Position numbers and translations under genes: made by a program. From contig OZ253445.1 of NCBI GenBank assembly GCA_965261165.1, forward strand, positions 558,001 through 622,000: DNA of 64,000 nucleotides. The letters are read 5' to 3'. Below the pieces are notes generated by a model. It was not told where the DNA came from. It was given only the letters and a program-made list of their open reading frames with translations, and ran no database searches. Positions within the stretch are counted from its first letter, which is position 1. The number at the start of each line of letters is the position of its first letter. Source of the DNA: SMWN01 sp965261165 (GTDB taxonomy: Bacteria > Pseudomonadota > Gammaproteobacteria > Eutrophobiales > Eutrophobiaceae). Shown here piece by piece: positions 18,960-28,633 of the stretch.

Positions 18960-19934
18960 TTACCTTTGCAAATACCAATCTAATGTTTCTTGTAACCCCT
19001 CATCAAAACTGTAGAGAGGTTTCCAATTTAGATTCTTGCGTAAAGATCTATTATCAGCTAACAATGAATCCGTAAGACGGTCAATCATAGGTCTTTTCCC
19101 TGCGAAAGAACCTAATATTTTCAAACAGTTAACAGGAAAGTTAAACAATAACACTCTCTTCCCAAGTAGTGACGCAATCTTTCTAACAAGCTGAGGAATG
19201 GAAATGTCAGTATCGCAAACCAAAAAAGTCCGATTAGCTTTTTCGGGGTAGCCAACGCTCAAGGTAATCGCATGAATCAAATTCCCCACATAGAGTAAAC
19301 TCCTTTTGTTTTTAATAGATGCAATTGGTAAGGGATAACTCTTTTTTACTGCATTAATGAGAGAGAAAAAATTGGCTCTAACACCAGGCCCATACACAAG
19401 CGTAGGCCGTAGTATAATGAAGTCCATTTTAGATTCACGGCAGATTTTACGAATCACATCTTCAGCTTTCAGTTTACTCTTCGCATATGCTTCCTGTGGA
19501 CGAGGATCATCACCTTCATTGAAGGCAAGAATTTTACCTTTTTCGTCAGAAAGATTTTTTTCACCATTCACTTTTATTGAACTAAGAAAAATGAATCGTT
19601 TGATGCCAATGGCAGATGCTGCATTAACTAAGCGCTCAGTACCTATAGTATTTATTTTATTATAGTCGCTTACATTTTCTCCTGGTTTGGATATGACATG
19701 TGCTCTTGCTGCCAAATGAACAACTACATCAACATTTTCCAGAAGCCCTTTATAATCAGGATCATTATCACTTAGATCAAACCTGTAATGCTCAATAGCA
19801 TTACATCTGTTATCTTTCGAGTCTTCAGTTAAAACCCGGCTAGTAGCTCGGACGAGATAGCCTTTGTTAAGCAATGCTTGCACAAGTGGCGCACCAACAA
19901 ACCCATTTGCACCTGTAACAAGGATTCTTTCCAT
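18960..19934 (-). CDS. NAD-dependent nucleotide-sugar epimerase/dehydratase
   Basis: Extended SDR of 324 residues. The NAD-binding motif is VTGANGFVGAPLV at 6-18, the catalytic YxxxK is YAKSK near 155, and FLSSIKVNG gives the Ser side of the triad. It probably makes the 4-epimer or 4-keto-reduced sugar used by the adjacent WbpL-like transferase, as in WbpV/Fnl-type pairs. Spacing of 8 bp to that gene supports co-transcription. Confidence 0.85.
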   Translation of the reverse strand: MERILVTGANGFVGAPLVQALLNKGYLVRATSRVLTEDSKDNRCNAIEHYRFDLSDNDPDYKGLLENVDVVVHLAARAHVISKPGENVSDYNKINTIGTERLVNAASAIGIKRFIFLSSIKVNGEKNLSDEKGKILAFNEGDDPRPQEAYAKSKLKAEDVIRKICRESKMDFIILRPTLVYGPGVRANFFSLINAVKKSYPLPIASIKNKRSLLYVGNLIHAITLSVGYPEKANRTFLVCDTDISIPQLVRKIASLLGKRVLLFNFPVNCLKILGSFAGKRPMIDRLTDSLLADNRSLRKNLNWKPLYSFDEGLQETLDWYLQR

Positions 19935-19956
19935 TAGATAATAAAAAAATCTATTT

Positions 19957-21141
19957 TCAATTTAATATTCTTTGATAAAGAGAAATTGTTTCCTCAATTA
20001 TTTTCTCAATGCCAAACTCTCGCTCAGTCAGTGCTCTACCATTTCTGCCCATCTCTTTTCTTAATGCCTTGTCATTAATCAATTTTTCAATTGCATCAGC
20101 CAATACCACATAATTTCTAGAAGGTACCAAGTATCCATTTTCACCATTAATAACGGCCTCTCGGCATCCAGGTACGTCTGTAGTAACTATAGGTAAGCTA
20201 GCAGATGCTGCTTCTAACAAAAATTTAGGTACCCCTTCGCCCCACCAGGATGGCAGACATGCAATTGCAGATTGTTGCAATATCTCTGGAATATCACTTC
20301 GCCGCCCCCACCACTCAACATTTTTCTCGGCTTGCCACAGTCCAAGTTGCTCAACAGATATCGCCGCTGGATTTTCACTATCAGTATCGCCAATCAAAAT
20401 AAAACTTGCCATAGAACCCCTCGTTAATAATAATTTTGCAGCCTGCACAAATTCCTCAACCCCTTTAGTCCAAAGCATCCGTGCTACTAATACAACTTGA
20501 GGAATAGTTGTCTTATTTCTGCCGCGTATATAAGTATCTAGATCAACTCCAGATCCTCGGATAATGACAGTCTGCCCATGTTTTACTAGATTTCGATCTT
20601 CCAATGTCTTCAGATCATCTCCATTCTGAAATATGGTTATCGTCTTCTCGGCCGAAAAAATATAAGCAAGAAATGGTGAGATCAGAAAGCGGATAAATTT
20701 TGCAAAGAAATCCTCTGATGAAAGAGCATGACCCAAACCAGTCATTGCATTTATAATACCTGGATTTCCCGCAAATCGTGCTGCTATCGATCCATACAAT
20801 ACCGGCTTCAATGAAACATGATGAATAATATCTGGTTGCTCACTTCTGTAGATACTGATTAAGGATCGTATCGTCATAAAATCAGAAAATGGATTCCTGC
20901 CTGACCGTCGAAATTTAACAGGGATTAATCTGAGACCAGCTTGCCTTATCACTTCACCATGACTAGTTTCCTGCGTAACCACAGCTACATTATATCCCAC
21001 CCTCTGTGCTGCAACTGCAAGCTGCAATCGATGTGAACAAAAGTACCAGTCTTCGGTTACAACAAAGAGCAGATTTCCTAAATCACCACTATCCTTTTTT
21101 ATATTAGCTTTAGTCATCTCACGATCTTTTATACCAACCAC
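19957..21141 (-). CDS. glycosyltransferase family 4
   Basis: GT-B fold transferase of about 386-394 residues. The N-terminal acceptor domain opens LLFVVTEDWYFCSHRL. The donor domain has ARMLWTKGVEEFV near 215 and the E-x7-E segment GEGVPKFLLEAASASLPIV near 300. It resembles transferases adding the second sugar of an O-unit. A GTG at 21141 and an ATG at 21117 are both possible starts and neither has a strong ribosome site. It is first of the epimerase/WbpL unit, 22 bp upstream of the epimerase gene, and an insertion sequence lies directly upstream. Confidence 0.85.
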   Translation of the reverse strand: MVGIKDREMTKANIKKDSGDLGNLLFVVTEDWYFCSHRLQLAVAAQRVGYNVAVVTQETSHGEVIRQAGLRLIPVKFRRSGRNPFSDFMTIRSLISIYRSEQPDIIHHVSLKPVLYGSIAARFAGNPGIINAMTGLGHALSSEDFFAKFIRFLISPFLAYIFSAEKTITIFQNGDDLKTLEDRNLVKHGQTVIIRGSGVDLDTYIRGRNKTTIPQVVLVARMLWTKGVEEFVQAAKLLLTRGSMASFILIGDTDSENPAAISVEQLGLWQAEKNVEWWGRRSDIPEILQQSAIACLPSWWGEGVPKFLLEAASASLPIVTTDVPGCREAVINGENGYLVPSRNYVVLADAIEKLINDKALRKEMGRNGRALTEREFGIEKIIEETISLYQRILN

Positions 21142-21298
21142 ACATTTTAAGAAGGGGTTTTGTCTGAAAAAAGGATCTCCACAGATCCAGCATATCAGTA
21201 ATCAATTTTTAGTATAAATGTTGTTCTAAACGCGTGTCAAAATAGTCAAGTGCATCGGCGATCTAGACAAACAATTTATTTTCTCCAGTAACAATCTA

Positions 21299-22678
21299 CA
21301 GCCTTTTCTAACACGAAATGATACTGAACTAGCCTGAGTTCTGTTCATGATGGAAGGATGAATACCATCATGAATGACAACGACATCAAAACACTGCCGC
21401 AGGTACGTGCCTTTCTCGACGGCACCCAGGCAGTCGAGTTCTCCCTGCATACCCAGTCGGAGCGATACGATTTTGTCCGTCGCACCCTGATTCGGTTCGC
21501 CTATCAGACCCGGTCCAAGCCTGACAAAGGGGCTGCTGCTCAGCTTCCTGGTTCATGTCAGTGGCTATTCGCGAATACAGCTGAAGCGGCTAACCAAAGC
21601 CGGGTTAAAGCACCGGCGATTTCGACCCGGCACCAGCGCCGGCAATGGCTTTACTCGCCAGTACACAGACGCCGACCGGCGCCTGCTGGCTCAGTTGGAT
21701 GAACTGCATAACACCCTCTCCGGAGCGGCCACCAAAAAGCCCTGTGAGCGTGCCTGGCAGCTATTTGATCTGCCTGCGTATCAACGACTGGCCAATATCT
21801 CGGTAGCGCACCTGTACAACCTGCGCCGCTCCAGTACTTACCAGCGGGTGCGCCGCCAGTTTGATAAAACCCGACCCAGCACCTTATCCATCGGCCAGCG
21901 CCGTAAGCCGCAACCCAACGGCCAGCCTGGCTATATTCGGGTGGATACCGTCCACCAAGGCGACCAGGACCGGGTCAAAGGGCTCTACCATATCAATGCC
22001 GTCGATGAGGAAACTCAGTTTGAAATCGTCTGCGCTGTCGAGAAAATCTCCGAGCGTTACCTGATCCCGGTACTGCAACAACTGTTGGATCAATTGCCTT
22101 TTATCATCATCAGCTTCCATGCCGACAACGGCTCTGAGTACATCAATCAGCATGTCGTTAAGCGGTTGAAAAAGCGGCACATCGAACTGACCAAATCTCG
22201 CACCCGGCAATCAAATGGCAAGGCCCTGGTCGAATCGAAAAATGGCTCCATCGTCAGAAAACACCTTGGCTACAGCCATATTCACCAGCGCTGGGCACCG
22301 CTGGTGAACCCGTTTTATCAGGACTACCTGAACCCCTATATCAATTACCACCGGCCTTGCTTCTTCCCCGTCACCATGATCGATATCAAAGGCAAGCACA
22401 GAAAAACCTACCCCTATGCGGCCATGATGACAGCCTACGAAAAGTTTCTGTCACTACCCAAACCCAGCCAATATCTGACACGAGGGGTAACGCTGAAACA
22501 ACTGCGTGCAATCGCGCTGACAATCTCCGATAATGAAGCAGCCAAACGGCTAAAAGAAGCTAAAAAAAACAACGCTTTAAAACCATCGCTGAACAGGACA
22601 ACCAGGCAGCATAGTTGGTACGATATGGACACTATCAAATACTGCCGTTCAGTATCATTTCTCTATTGGAATATACTG
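21299..22678 (+). mobile_element. insertion sequence with integrase-core transposase (copy 1)
   Basis: The ends are imperfect inverted repeats opening CAG. A 15-bp exact block GAAATGATACTGAAC occurs at 21315-21329 and inverted at 22647-22661. The right boundary is set by comparison with the second, partial copy at 34804-35197, which stops matching at the same base. No target duplication was identified. The element sits directly upstream of the GT4 gene. Confidence 0.75.
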
Positions 22679-22720
22679 CCGAGTGTTAGGAGTAAATCGT
22701 TGGTTGTATCGAGTTTGTAA
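21358..22720 (+). pseudogene. integrase-core (DDE) transposase, frameshifted
   Basis: The frame opens MNTIMNDNDIKTLPQVR and breaks near 21530, where removing one G of a GGGG run would restore a continuous reading into GYSRIQLKRLTKAGLKHRR and on to the second frame (from 21695). The catalytic core shows VDTVHQGD, FHADNGSEY and ESKNGSIVRKHLGY, the three acidic sites of an rve-type transposase. The break is not in a classical -1 slippery order, so I read it as a mutation. The stop lies beyond the element end: the last 14 or so codons are flanking DNA. Confidence 0.75.
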
Positions 22721-22960
22721 GATACCATAGTCATAAGTCTTGAGCTGTACACCCATTGGGTAATAGTGGGTTTAAGTGCTAACCCCCTGTTGTAAACCAA
22801 TGTACAACCAAGGCTTCCTGCGTTTTAGAGATTTCTATCTGGGGATTTTCGTTATAACCAGGCACTACAAAGCAGTTCCTCTACTACCCTGCATGTTTAC
22901 TGGACTGTGGGCGATCTGCATGGGGTGGATCGTTGAAGTCGGGAATAAATTTTCACATAG

Positions 22961-25075
22961 TCACATCCGAAGATCATCGAGAAACTCGGAAGCAGGATCG
23001 ACACTGGTTACCAGCAAATAATCACGCGCGCGGGTACAAGCTACGTATAATAAGTGACGTTCCGTATTGTAGACCTCTGCCAAATCCGAATCCTCAACAA
23101 CTGTCTCAATCCGTTCCTGTAGGGGTATCACTTCATCGTCACAGGCCATCACCACAACGGCCCGAAATTCCAGGCCCTTGGCGAGATGCATAGTGCCGAT
23201 CGAAACGTATCCGGCGGTTGTCTCTAGATTTTCGTCGAGTACTTTGAACGGCAGCTCGACATCCCCGACTGCGTTACGAGCGCGATCGAGCTCTTTATCA
23301 GAACGGACAAACACGCCCATCTCGTGGGCTAATACCCCTTCACTACCCCTTTTCGACAACCACTCACTGACCGCTTTGCTTTCATCTTCAACACTATCCA
23401 GGATATTAATGTCAGGAGTCGCCCCGTTAAATACCGAAACGGTGCCGCGTCGTTCTGCAGTGTTCCCATCCACATCAGAAACTTTTGGACCCAGTAATCG
23501 ATCAGCCTGCATTCTGATCTGGTGCGAAGTTCTATAATTGATATGCAACGTACGAGAACGACCTCGAATATCAATACCCAGCGATTGCCAGGAGAAGGGC
23601 AGTTGGAAAATTCGCTGGCCAGGATCACCCACAAAGAACAGGCTGTTTGGGCGCTGGCCCCCAAGAGCTGCAAGAAATCGCAACTGAGAAACACTGATGT
23701 CTTGTGCTTCATCAACCACTACATAGTCGAAAGGAGTGTGTTTTCGCTCAGAAACTTTAACGCATAGCTGACGGAATAGCCCAGAGAAAGTGATTAATTT
23801 CAGGTGCATAAGCTGCGTGCGAACACCGTCAAAAATCGACCACAGCAACGCACGTTGTTGTTCCGGAAGACGGGTTTTCCGTCCTAAACGCCTGACATCT
23901 CTATAGGCTTTCCAAGTATCCAACTGCCATGCATCCACCACGTCAGTCCACTCTGCCAGTAAAAACAGTTGGCTAAATTTACTATTCCCAGCCTTTTCAG
24001 AGACCTCTTTAAGAATACTCTGTATCACTTCAGTAGAGGCGATATTGAAAGAATTTTTGTCAGTAATGCAGTGCGATTCATAAAGCCGACGACCGATTGT
24101 ATTGATAGCCTGTACTTCAAGGCGCTCGCCAAGCTGAGGTTCGCTGCTGATCAGCCTCCTTAGCCGGGTTTGCAGTGAATTGGCCAACGTGTTGGAAAAA
24201 GTAGTCAGTAAAACTCGCGCCGCAGGATGTTTGCGGGCAAGAAAAACAGCCCGGTGCAAAGCAACAATGGTTTTACCTGTGCCCGCCGAGCCGGAAACCC
24301 GTGCAGGCCCGTTATAGTCCTTTTCCACCCATTGACGCTGTGCCGGATGGAGAAAAATAGTCCATTTTTCCCAGGGGTACTCAAGAGCCAGTTCAAGTTC
24401 CCTAAGGTTTTTCATGGTTCGGAATCGACGCTGCGCATCAGGATGTTCAAACGGATCAGCGTTCGCGGTTACAGGCTGAACAATCTGTGGAGTGCCCCCA
24501 GTCGCCAGCTCCAGCAGTGCCTCTGCTGCTTCGCCCGGCAAATGATCAGCCAAATCCAGCACACTGTCTTCATCAGCCTTTCGTACATCATCCAGCCACT
24601 CGACTGGCACCCCGTAGCCCAGCAACTCATCATCCGAGGTATCTACAAACAATAATGGCTTTTGCGCTGGTGACTGCCTGAGCTGAGCATCAACCTGAAC
24701 ATTGTCCTGAGCAACATACAATGGAACGGTAATTTCACGCACCATCTCCCGCACTTCCACCCATTGTGCAGCCCCGGTCCTGGGATGAGTTTCCAGTTTG
24801 CGGCGCTCCGCCCATTGATAGGCATTGTCATGATGCCCAACGTAACAAAGCAACAGGCTTCTGTCCGTCTTGTGTACGATCAAGCGAATATTCCGGCTCG
24901 CCCGCACTGACCAAAACCGCGGGTCTTTGGCACGGTCGAGTTTATGAAAACTCATGCCGGGATTTGCTGGGCTTAGTTGTAAATCAAAGGCAGTGGTTTT
25001 TACCGCTTTCTGCTCATCACCAGTGAGTTTGGCGAGGCTGGTGGTGAAGGTATCGGCTATGCGGAAATCCATCAA
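22961..25075 (-). CDS. UvrD/Rep-type helicase with RelE/ParE-like N-terminus
   Basis: A 704-residue SF1 helicase. Residues 1-100 look like a RelE/YoeB/ParE toxin fold (FWSVRASRNIRLIVHKTDRS, then YVGHHDNAYQWAERRK). Walker A is GSAGTGKTIVALH near 270, Walker B VVVDEAQD near 445, motif IV region FFVGDPGQRIFQLPF, and motif VI LLYVACTRARDYLLV near the C-terminus. It overlaps the upstream ATPase gene by 4 bp (ATGA). This fusion architecture occurs in many bacteria but its biology is poorly defined; a defence or stress role is inference. Base composition is more GC-rich than the neighbouring glycan genes, suggesting transfer. Confidence 0.85.
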   Translation of the reverse strand: MMDFRIADTFTTSLAKLTGDEQKAVKTTAFDLQLSPANPGMSFHKLDRAKDPRFWSVRASRNIRLIVHKTDRSLLLCYVGHHDNAYQWAERRKLETHPRTGAAQWVEVREMVREITVPLYVAQDNVQVDAQLRQSPAQKPLLFVDTSDDELLGYGVPVEWLDDVRKADEDSVLDLADHLPGEAAEALLELATGGTPQIVQPVTANADPFEHPDAQRRFRTMKNLRELELALEYPWEKWTIFLHPAQRQWVEKDYNGPARVSGSAGTGKTIVALHRAVFLARKHPAARVLLTTFSNTLANSLQTRLRRLISSEPQLGERLEVQAINTIGRRLYESHCITDKNSFNIASTEVIQSILKEVSEKAGNSKFSQLFLLAEWTDVVDAWQLDTWKAYRDVRRLGRKTRLPEQQRALLWSIFDGVRTQLMHLKLITFSGLFRQLCVKVSERKHTPFDYVVVDEAQDISVSQLRFLAALGGQRPNSLFFVGDPGQRIFQLPFSWQSLGIDIRGRSRTLHINYRTSHQIRMQADRLLGPKVSDVDGNTAERRGTVSVFNGATPDINILDSVEDESKAVSEWLSKRGSEGVLAHEMGVFVRSDKELDRARNAVGDVELPFKVLDENLETTAGYVSIGTMHLAKGLEFRAVVVMACDDEVIPLQERIETVVEDSDLAEVYNTERHLLYVACTRARDYLLVTSVDPASEFLDDLRM

Positions 25076-26229
25076 TCCGACACCTTGTCAAATAGTGCAC
25101 CAGCCACCACGTCACTCAAGGGCACGGCCTCAACACCAGGCGCGATGGAAAATCGCCTGCTGCCGGGATAAACAACAGCAACAGCCTCCAGTTTCAAATC
25201 ATCGAGGGCTATCCGTATCGACGGTGTCATGCGAGGCGCATCCGTGCGTTTACACTCGACACCCAGCATTTTCCCATTAACACGTAATACCAGATCGATT
25301 TCAGCACCTTGGTGTGTTGCCCAGAAAAACGTCTCATCGGGGCGAACGGCATGCAATACCTCCTCGATGACATAGCCTTCCCAGGAGGCCCCAACTTTAG
25401 GGTGCGTCATCAAATCACGCTCGGAACCCAGCCCCAGTAATTGGTGTAACAAACCGGAGTCGCGGATATATATCTTGGGTGACTTGACCTGGCGTTTACG
25501 CAAATTGGCATGCCAGGGCTGTAACTGCCTGACCATAAAGGCATCACTCAGGAGATCAAGATAGCGCCGGGTGGTGGACTCACTGACCCCCATCGATCGA
25601 GCGGGCTCCGCAGCGTTCCAGGTTTGCCCGTGATAGTGCGCCAGCATGGTCCAAAACCGCCACAACGCAGCCGCAGGAGTGCGTACCCCCCATTGCGGTA
25701 AGTCCCGCTCCAGCAGTGCCTGGATAAAACTCTTGCGCCAGGCCATGCTGTCAGTTTCTGACGCCGCCAGAAACGACAACGGAAAACCGCCTTTCAACCA
25801 GTGTGGTGCCATGGACTCATAGCCCAATTCGGTGAGATTAAAACCGCTGAGTGTCAGTGTCTCCATGCGCCCAGCCAGCGTTTCAGATGACTGGCGCAGC
25901 AGAGCGCCAGACGCACTACCAAGAATGAGAAACCGTCCCTCATAACCCTTACGGTCCGCAAGTACGCGGAGCACGGGAAATAAATCCGGTCGCCGCTGCA
26001 CCTCGTCGATTACCACCAGGCCCTTCAACGAACCGAGCGCCGTCATCGGTTCATCCAGTCGCGACAGGCTGATTGGATCTTCGAGGTCGAAATAGTTGAC
26101 CGAGTCCTCCGGCAGGAACTCGCGTGCCAGCGTGGTTTTGCCGCATTGCCGAGGCCCGATTAAAGTCACAATTCGGTTGCGACCAAGAGCCTTACGTATG
26201 TTGTTTAACCAAGCGAATCGTTGGATCAT
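25072..26229 (-). CDS. AAA ATPase with DUF4143 domain
   Basis: A 385-residue AAA_14/DUF4143 protein. Walker A is GPRQCGKTTL at about 25-34, Walker B LVVIDEVQRRPDLF near 70-83, sensor-like LILGSASG near 100. A winged-helix segment (SMGVSESTTRRYLDLL) and a C-terminal nuclease-like domain with WATHQGAEIDLVLR and GVECKRTDAPR (a D-x-ExK-like arrangement) follow. The family is common on mobile and defence islands and its function is unknown. It is co-transcribed with the RelE-UvrD gene (4-bp overlap). Its promoter region contains a 13-bp inverted repeat. Confidence 0.87.
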   Translation of the reverse strand: MIQRFAWLNNIRKALGRNRIVTLIGPRQCGKTTLAREFLPEDSVNYFDLEDPISLSRLDEPMTALGSLKGLVVIDEVQRRPDLFPVLRVLADRKGYEGRFLILGSASGALLRQSSETLAGRMETLTLSGFNLTELGYESMAPHWLKGGFPLSFLAASETDSMAWRKSFIQALLERDLPQWGVRTPAAALWRFWTMLAHYHGQTWNAAEPARSMGVSESTTRRYLDLLSDAFMVRQLQPWHANLRKRQVKSPKIYIRDSGLLHQLLGLGSERDLMTHPKVGASWEGYVIEEVLHAVRPDETFFWATHQGAEIDLVLRVNGKMLGVECKRTDAPRMTPSIRIALDDLKLEAVAVVYPGSRRFSIAPGVEAVPLSDVVAGALFDKVSD

Positions 26230-26238
26230 GCAGCTAGA

Positions 26239-26281
26239 ATACCATGAAAAACAGATATAATATACCCATTTTTCATGGTAT
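26239..26281 (-). promoter_or_regulatory. promoter/operator with 13-bp inverted repeat
   Basis: ATACCATGAAAAA at 26239-26251 is repeated inverted at 26269-26281, spaced by 17 bp containing a TATAAT-like core. It begins 10 bp upstream of the DUF4143 ATPase start. The layout suits an operator overlapping the -10 region. The binding protein is unknown. Confidence 0.55.
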
Positions 26282-26326
26282 AAATAATTTACACAGGGAC
26301 AACTCTGTATCTATCGGCTAATCGAA

Positions 26327-27046
26327 AGGGGCTGTCCTAGATAACACATCAAAGGTGTTATTATGGGAAGTATGAGAAAGAGTCGTTTAAGTCGCTATAA
26401 ACAGGGTCGTCTTATTCAACATTTTGTGTCTGGCTCAACAGCACGAACTGCGGCATCAATGGTTGGAGTCAACAAGACGACATCAGCCTATTTTTATCCT
26501 CGGTTGCGCGAGATTATTGCCGATGAACTTGAGCAAGAAAGTCATGCGGTTTTTGACGGAGAAATTGAAGTGGACGAGTCTTATTTTGGTGGTGTTGGCA
26601 AAGGTAAGCGAGGTCGAGGAGCAGCGGGCAAAATCCCCGTGTTTGGCTTATTGAAGCGGGGAGGAAAGGTCTATACGAAGGTCATTCCAGATGCTTCTTC
26701 GGCGACCCGGATGCCCATTATTGAGCGTAAGATAATCGCTGGCAGCATCGTCTATTCTGATTGCTGGGCGGGTTATAATGTGCTGGATGTTAGCGACTTT
26801 AAGCACCATCGTATTAACCACTCCAAGCTCTTTGCAGACAAGCGCAATCACCTTAACGGGATCGAGAACTTTTGGAACCAGGCGAAGCGTCATATGCGGA
26901 AATTCAACGGTGTTCCCAAGACGCATTTTGGATTGTTTTTGAAGGAATGTGAGTGGCGTTTTAACAACAGTGACCCAATATCTCAATTATGGTAATTAAG
27001 ACAATGGGTTAGAGCGTATTTAACCTAGTTATCTAGGACAGCCCCT
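26327..27046 (+). mobile_element. IS1595-family insertion sequence
   Basis: Perfect 19-bp terminal inverted repeats, AGGGGCTGTCCTAGATAAC at 26327-26345 and its complement at 27028-27046, enclose one transposase gene. No exact 8-bp target duplication is visible, so the flanks may have changed since insertion. Confidence 0.9.
26363..26995 (+). CDS. IS1595-family transposase
   Basis: Intact DDE transposase of 210 residues (IS1016/ISXO2-like). It has no long N-terminal zinc ribbon. The catalytic acids are in EVDESYFGG near 71-79, YSDCWAGY near 133, and GIENFWNQAKR near 170. Start, length and perfect terminal repeats suggest that it could still be active. Confidence 0.92.
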   Translation: MGSMRKSRLSRYKQGRLIQHFVSGSTARTAASMVGVNKTTSAYFYPRLREIIADELEQESHAVFDGEIEVDESYFGGVGKGKRGRGAAGKIPVFGLLKRGGKVYTKVIPDASSATRMPIIERKIIAGSIVYSDCWAGYNVLDVSDFKHHRINHSKLFADKRNHLNGIENFWNQAKRHMRKFNGVPKTHFGLFLKECEWRFNNSDPISQLW

Positions 27047-27088
27047 AAAAGAAACCGTGCTGAAATTTAAAAAAGAGAAAAGAATCCA

Positions 27089-28621
27089 TTGAAACAATCA
27101 GTCCTTATTTCTCCTATGGAAGACATTATTAGCCTTCAAAGCGAGTTTCTTAACTCAAAATCGATTGATACTCGTAAGGCTTTGGGGCAATTTTTCACCG
27201 GCTCGATTGTTTCCAGTTATATGGCATCGTTGATCAACAAGCCTAGAGGTAAAAAAGTTCGCATTTTGGATGCTGGCGCGGGAACCGGCATTTTGACCGC
27301 TTCCGCGGCGTTAAAATGTTTAGACCTTGGCTGTAAAACAGTCCATGCTGTCCTTTACGAACTGGATAGTGAAGCTGTACCGAACCTTGAACAAACCCTG
27401 AAGATTGTTCAGAACACTTTCAACCAACAGCTAGGAAGATTCACTTTTGAAATACGTTGTGAAGATTTCGTACTTGCTAGGCCAGATAAAGACGAAAGTG
27501 TTGAGGGCTTTAATATTTCTGTTATTAACCCACCGTACTTCAAGTACAGTGTAAAAGATTCGCCCTATGCTAAAGCGGCGGCAGACCTGTATCATGGTGA
27601 CCCGAACATTTATGCTTCTTTCATGGCTGTTGTACTGGCTTCCATGAATGAAGGCGGTCAAATGGTAACCATTACACCCCGTAGTTTCACAAACGGTCTG
27701 TATTTTAAGGGCTTTCGTTCATATCTATTAGCCCAATCGGCTTTAGACTTGATACATATTTTCAAGCACCGTGACAAAGTATTCAAAAATGATGATTCGT
27801 CGGTACTTCAAGAAAATGTCATCTGCCGTTTCATCAAAGGGAAAGACCCTAAAACTGTCACTGTGCGTTCAAGCGACTGTGACGCCAGTATTAACAAAGC
27901 TGACGAAGAACAATACCCGCTCGAACTGATCATTGACCCGTCTAATGACCAACGAATTATCCGTATTCCAGAATCAGCTTATCAAGCTAGTATTTTACGT
28001 CAAGCTGAAACCTTCCCAACTACCTTTGAAATTGCGGGTTATTTCATATCAACTGGTCGTGTAGTTGAGCATAGAACACGCAGCTACATTACCGAAGACA
28101 CTAACGCGCCCAATTCTGTGCCGCTTTACCGTCCCCATAACATCACACCAATGACAACCACGTGGACCGCCGGTGACCACAAAAAAGATGTGTCGTTTAT
28201 GCTTAATGAAGGACACGAAAAGCACACAATGGAAAATGGCACATTCGTATTGCTAAAACGCTTTTCTTCCAAAGACGAAAAGCGTCGGTTGGTGTCCGGT
28301 GTTCATCTTGAAAGTTCCCACGCTTGCGAGCTGATAGGGTTTGGCAACAAAACAAATTACATCGGAGTGACAAGTGGAAAGCTAACCAAGGGTGAAGCAT
28401 ACGGTCTTGCAGCCATTTTTAATTCTTCGTTCATGGACAAGTATTTCAGGTGCATATCTGGTAACACCCAAGTCAACGCAACTGAAATTAGGGTTATGAA
28501 ATTTCCAACACGTGAACAGGTGAAGGAAATTGGTAAGCAAGCACAAAAGTTAAAGACGCTTGAAACAAGCGACATTGATTTGATAGTCAATCTAGCTCTT
28601 CGAGTAATGGACACAATTTAA
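27089..28621 (+). CDS. adenine-specific DNA methyltransferase of a BsuBI/PstI-type RM system
   Basis: A 510-residue Eco57I-class N6-adenine methyltransferase. AdoMet motif I is LDAGAGTGILTAS near 57-69 and the catalytic motif IV is INPPYFKYS near 145. The C-terminal part should hold target recognition. TTG at 27089 or ATG at 27116 may be the start; the conserved KALGQFFTG follows both. A gene for a BsuBI/PstI-type endonuclease begins 12 bp later, so this is its protecting methylase. Known members recognise CTGCAG, so that site is predicted but unproven. An IS1595 element lies directly upstream. Confidence 0.88.
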   Translation: MKQSVLISPMEDIISLQSEFLNSKSIDTRKALGQFFTGSIVSSYMASLINKPRGKKVRILDAGAGTGILTASAALKCLDLGCKTVHAVLYELDSEAVPNLEQTLKIVQNTFNQQLGRFTFEIRCEDFVLARPDKDESVEGFNISVINPPYFKYSVKDSPYAKAAADLYHGDPNIYASFMAVVLASMNEGGQMVTITPRSFTNGLYFKGFRSYLLAQSALDLIHIFKHRDKVFKNDDSSVLQENVICRFIKGKDPKTVTVRSSDCDASINKADEEQYPLELIIDPSNDQRIIRIPESAYQASILRQAETFPTTFEIAGYFISTGRVVEHRTRSYITEDTNAPNSVPLYRPHNITPMTTTWTAGDHKKDVSFMLNEGHEKHTMENGTFVLLKRFSSKDEKRRLVSGVHLESSHACELIGFGNKTNYIGVTSGKLTKGEAYGLAAIFNSSFMDKYFRCISGNTQVNATEIRVMKFPTREQVKEIGKQAQKLKTLETSDIDLIVNLALRVMDTI

Positions 28622-28633
28622 TAGGGGTGCAAA

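Noticed and set aside
21525..21540. Programmed -1 frameshift in the integrase-core transposase
   Set aside because: The codon phase at AAAGGGG does not fit an X-XXY-YYZ slippery site, and a +1-type shift is needed, so a mutation is more likely.
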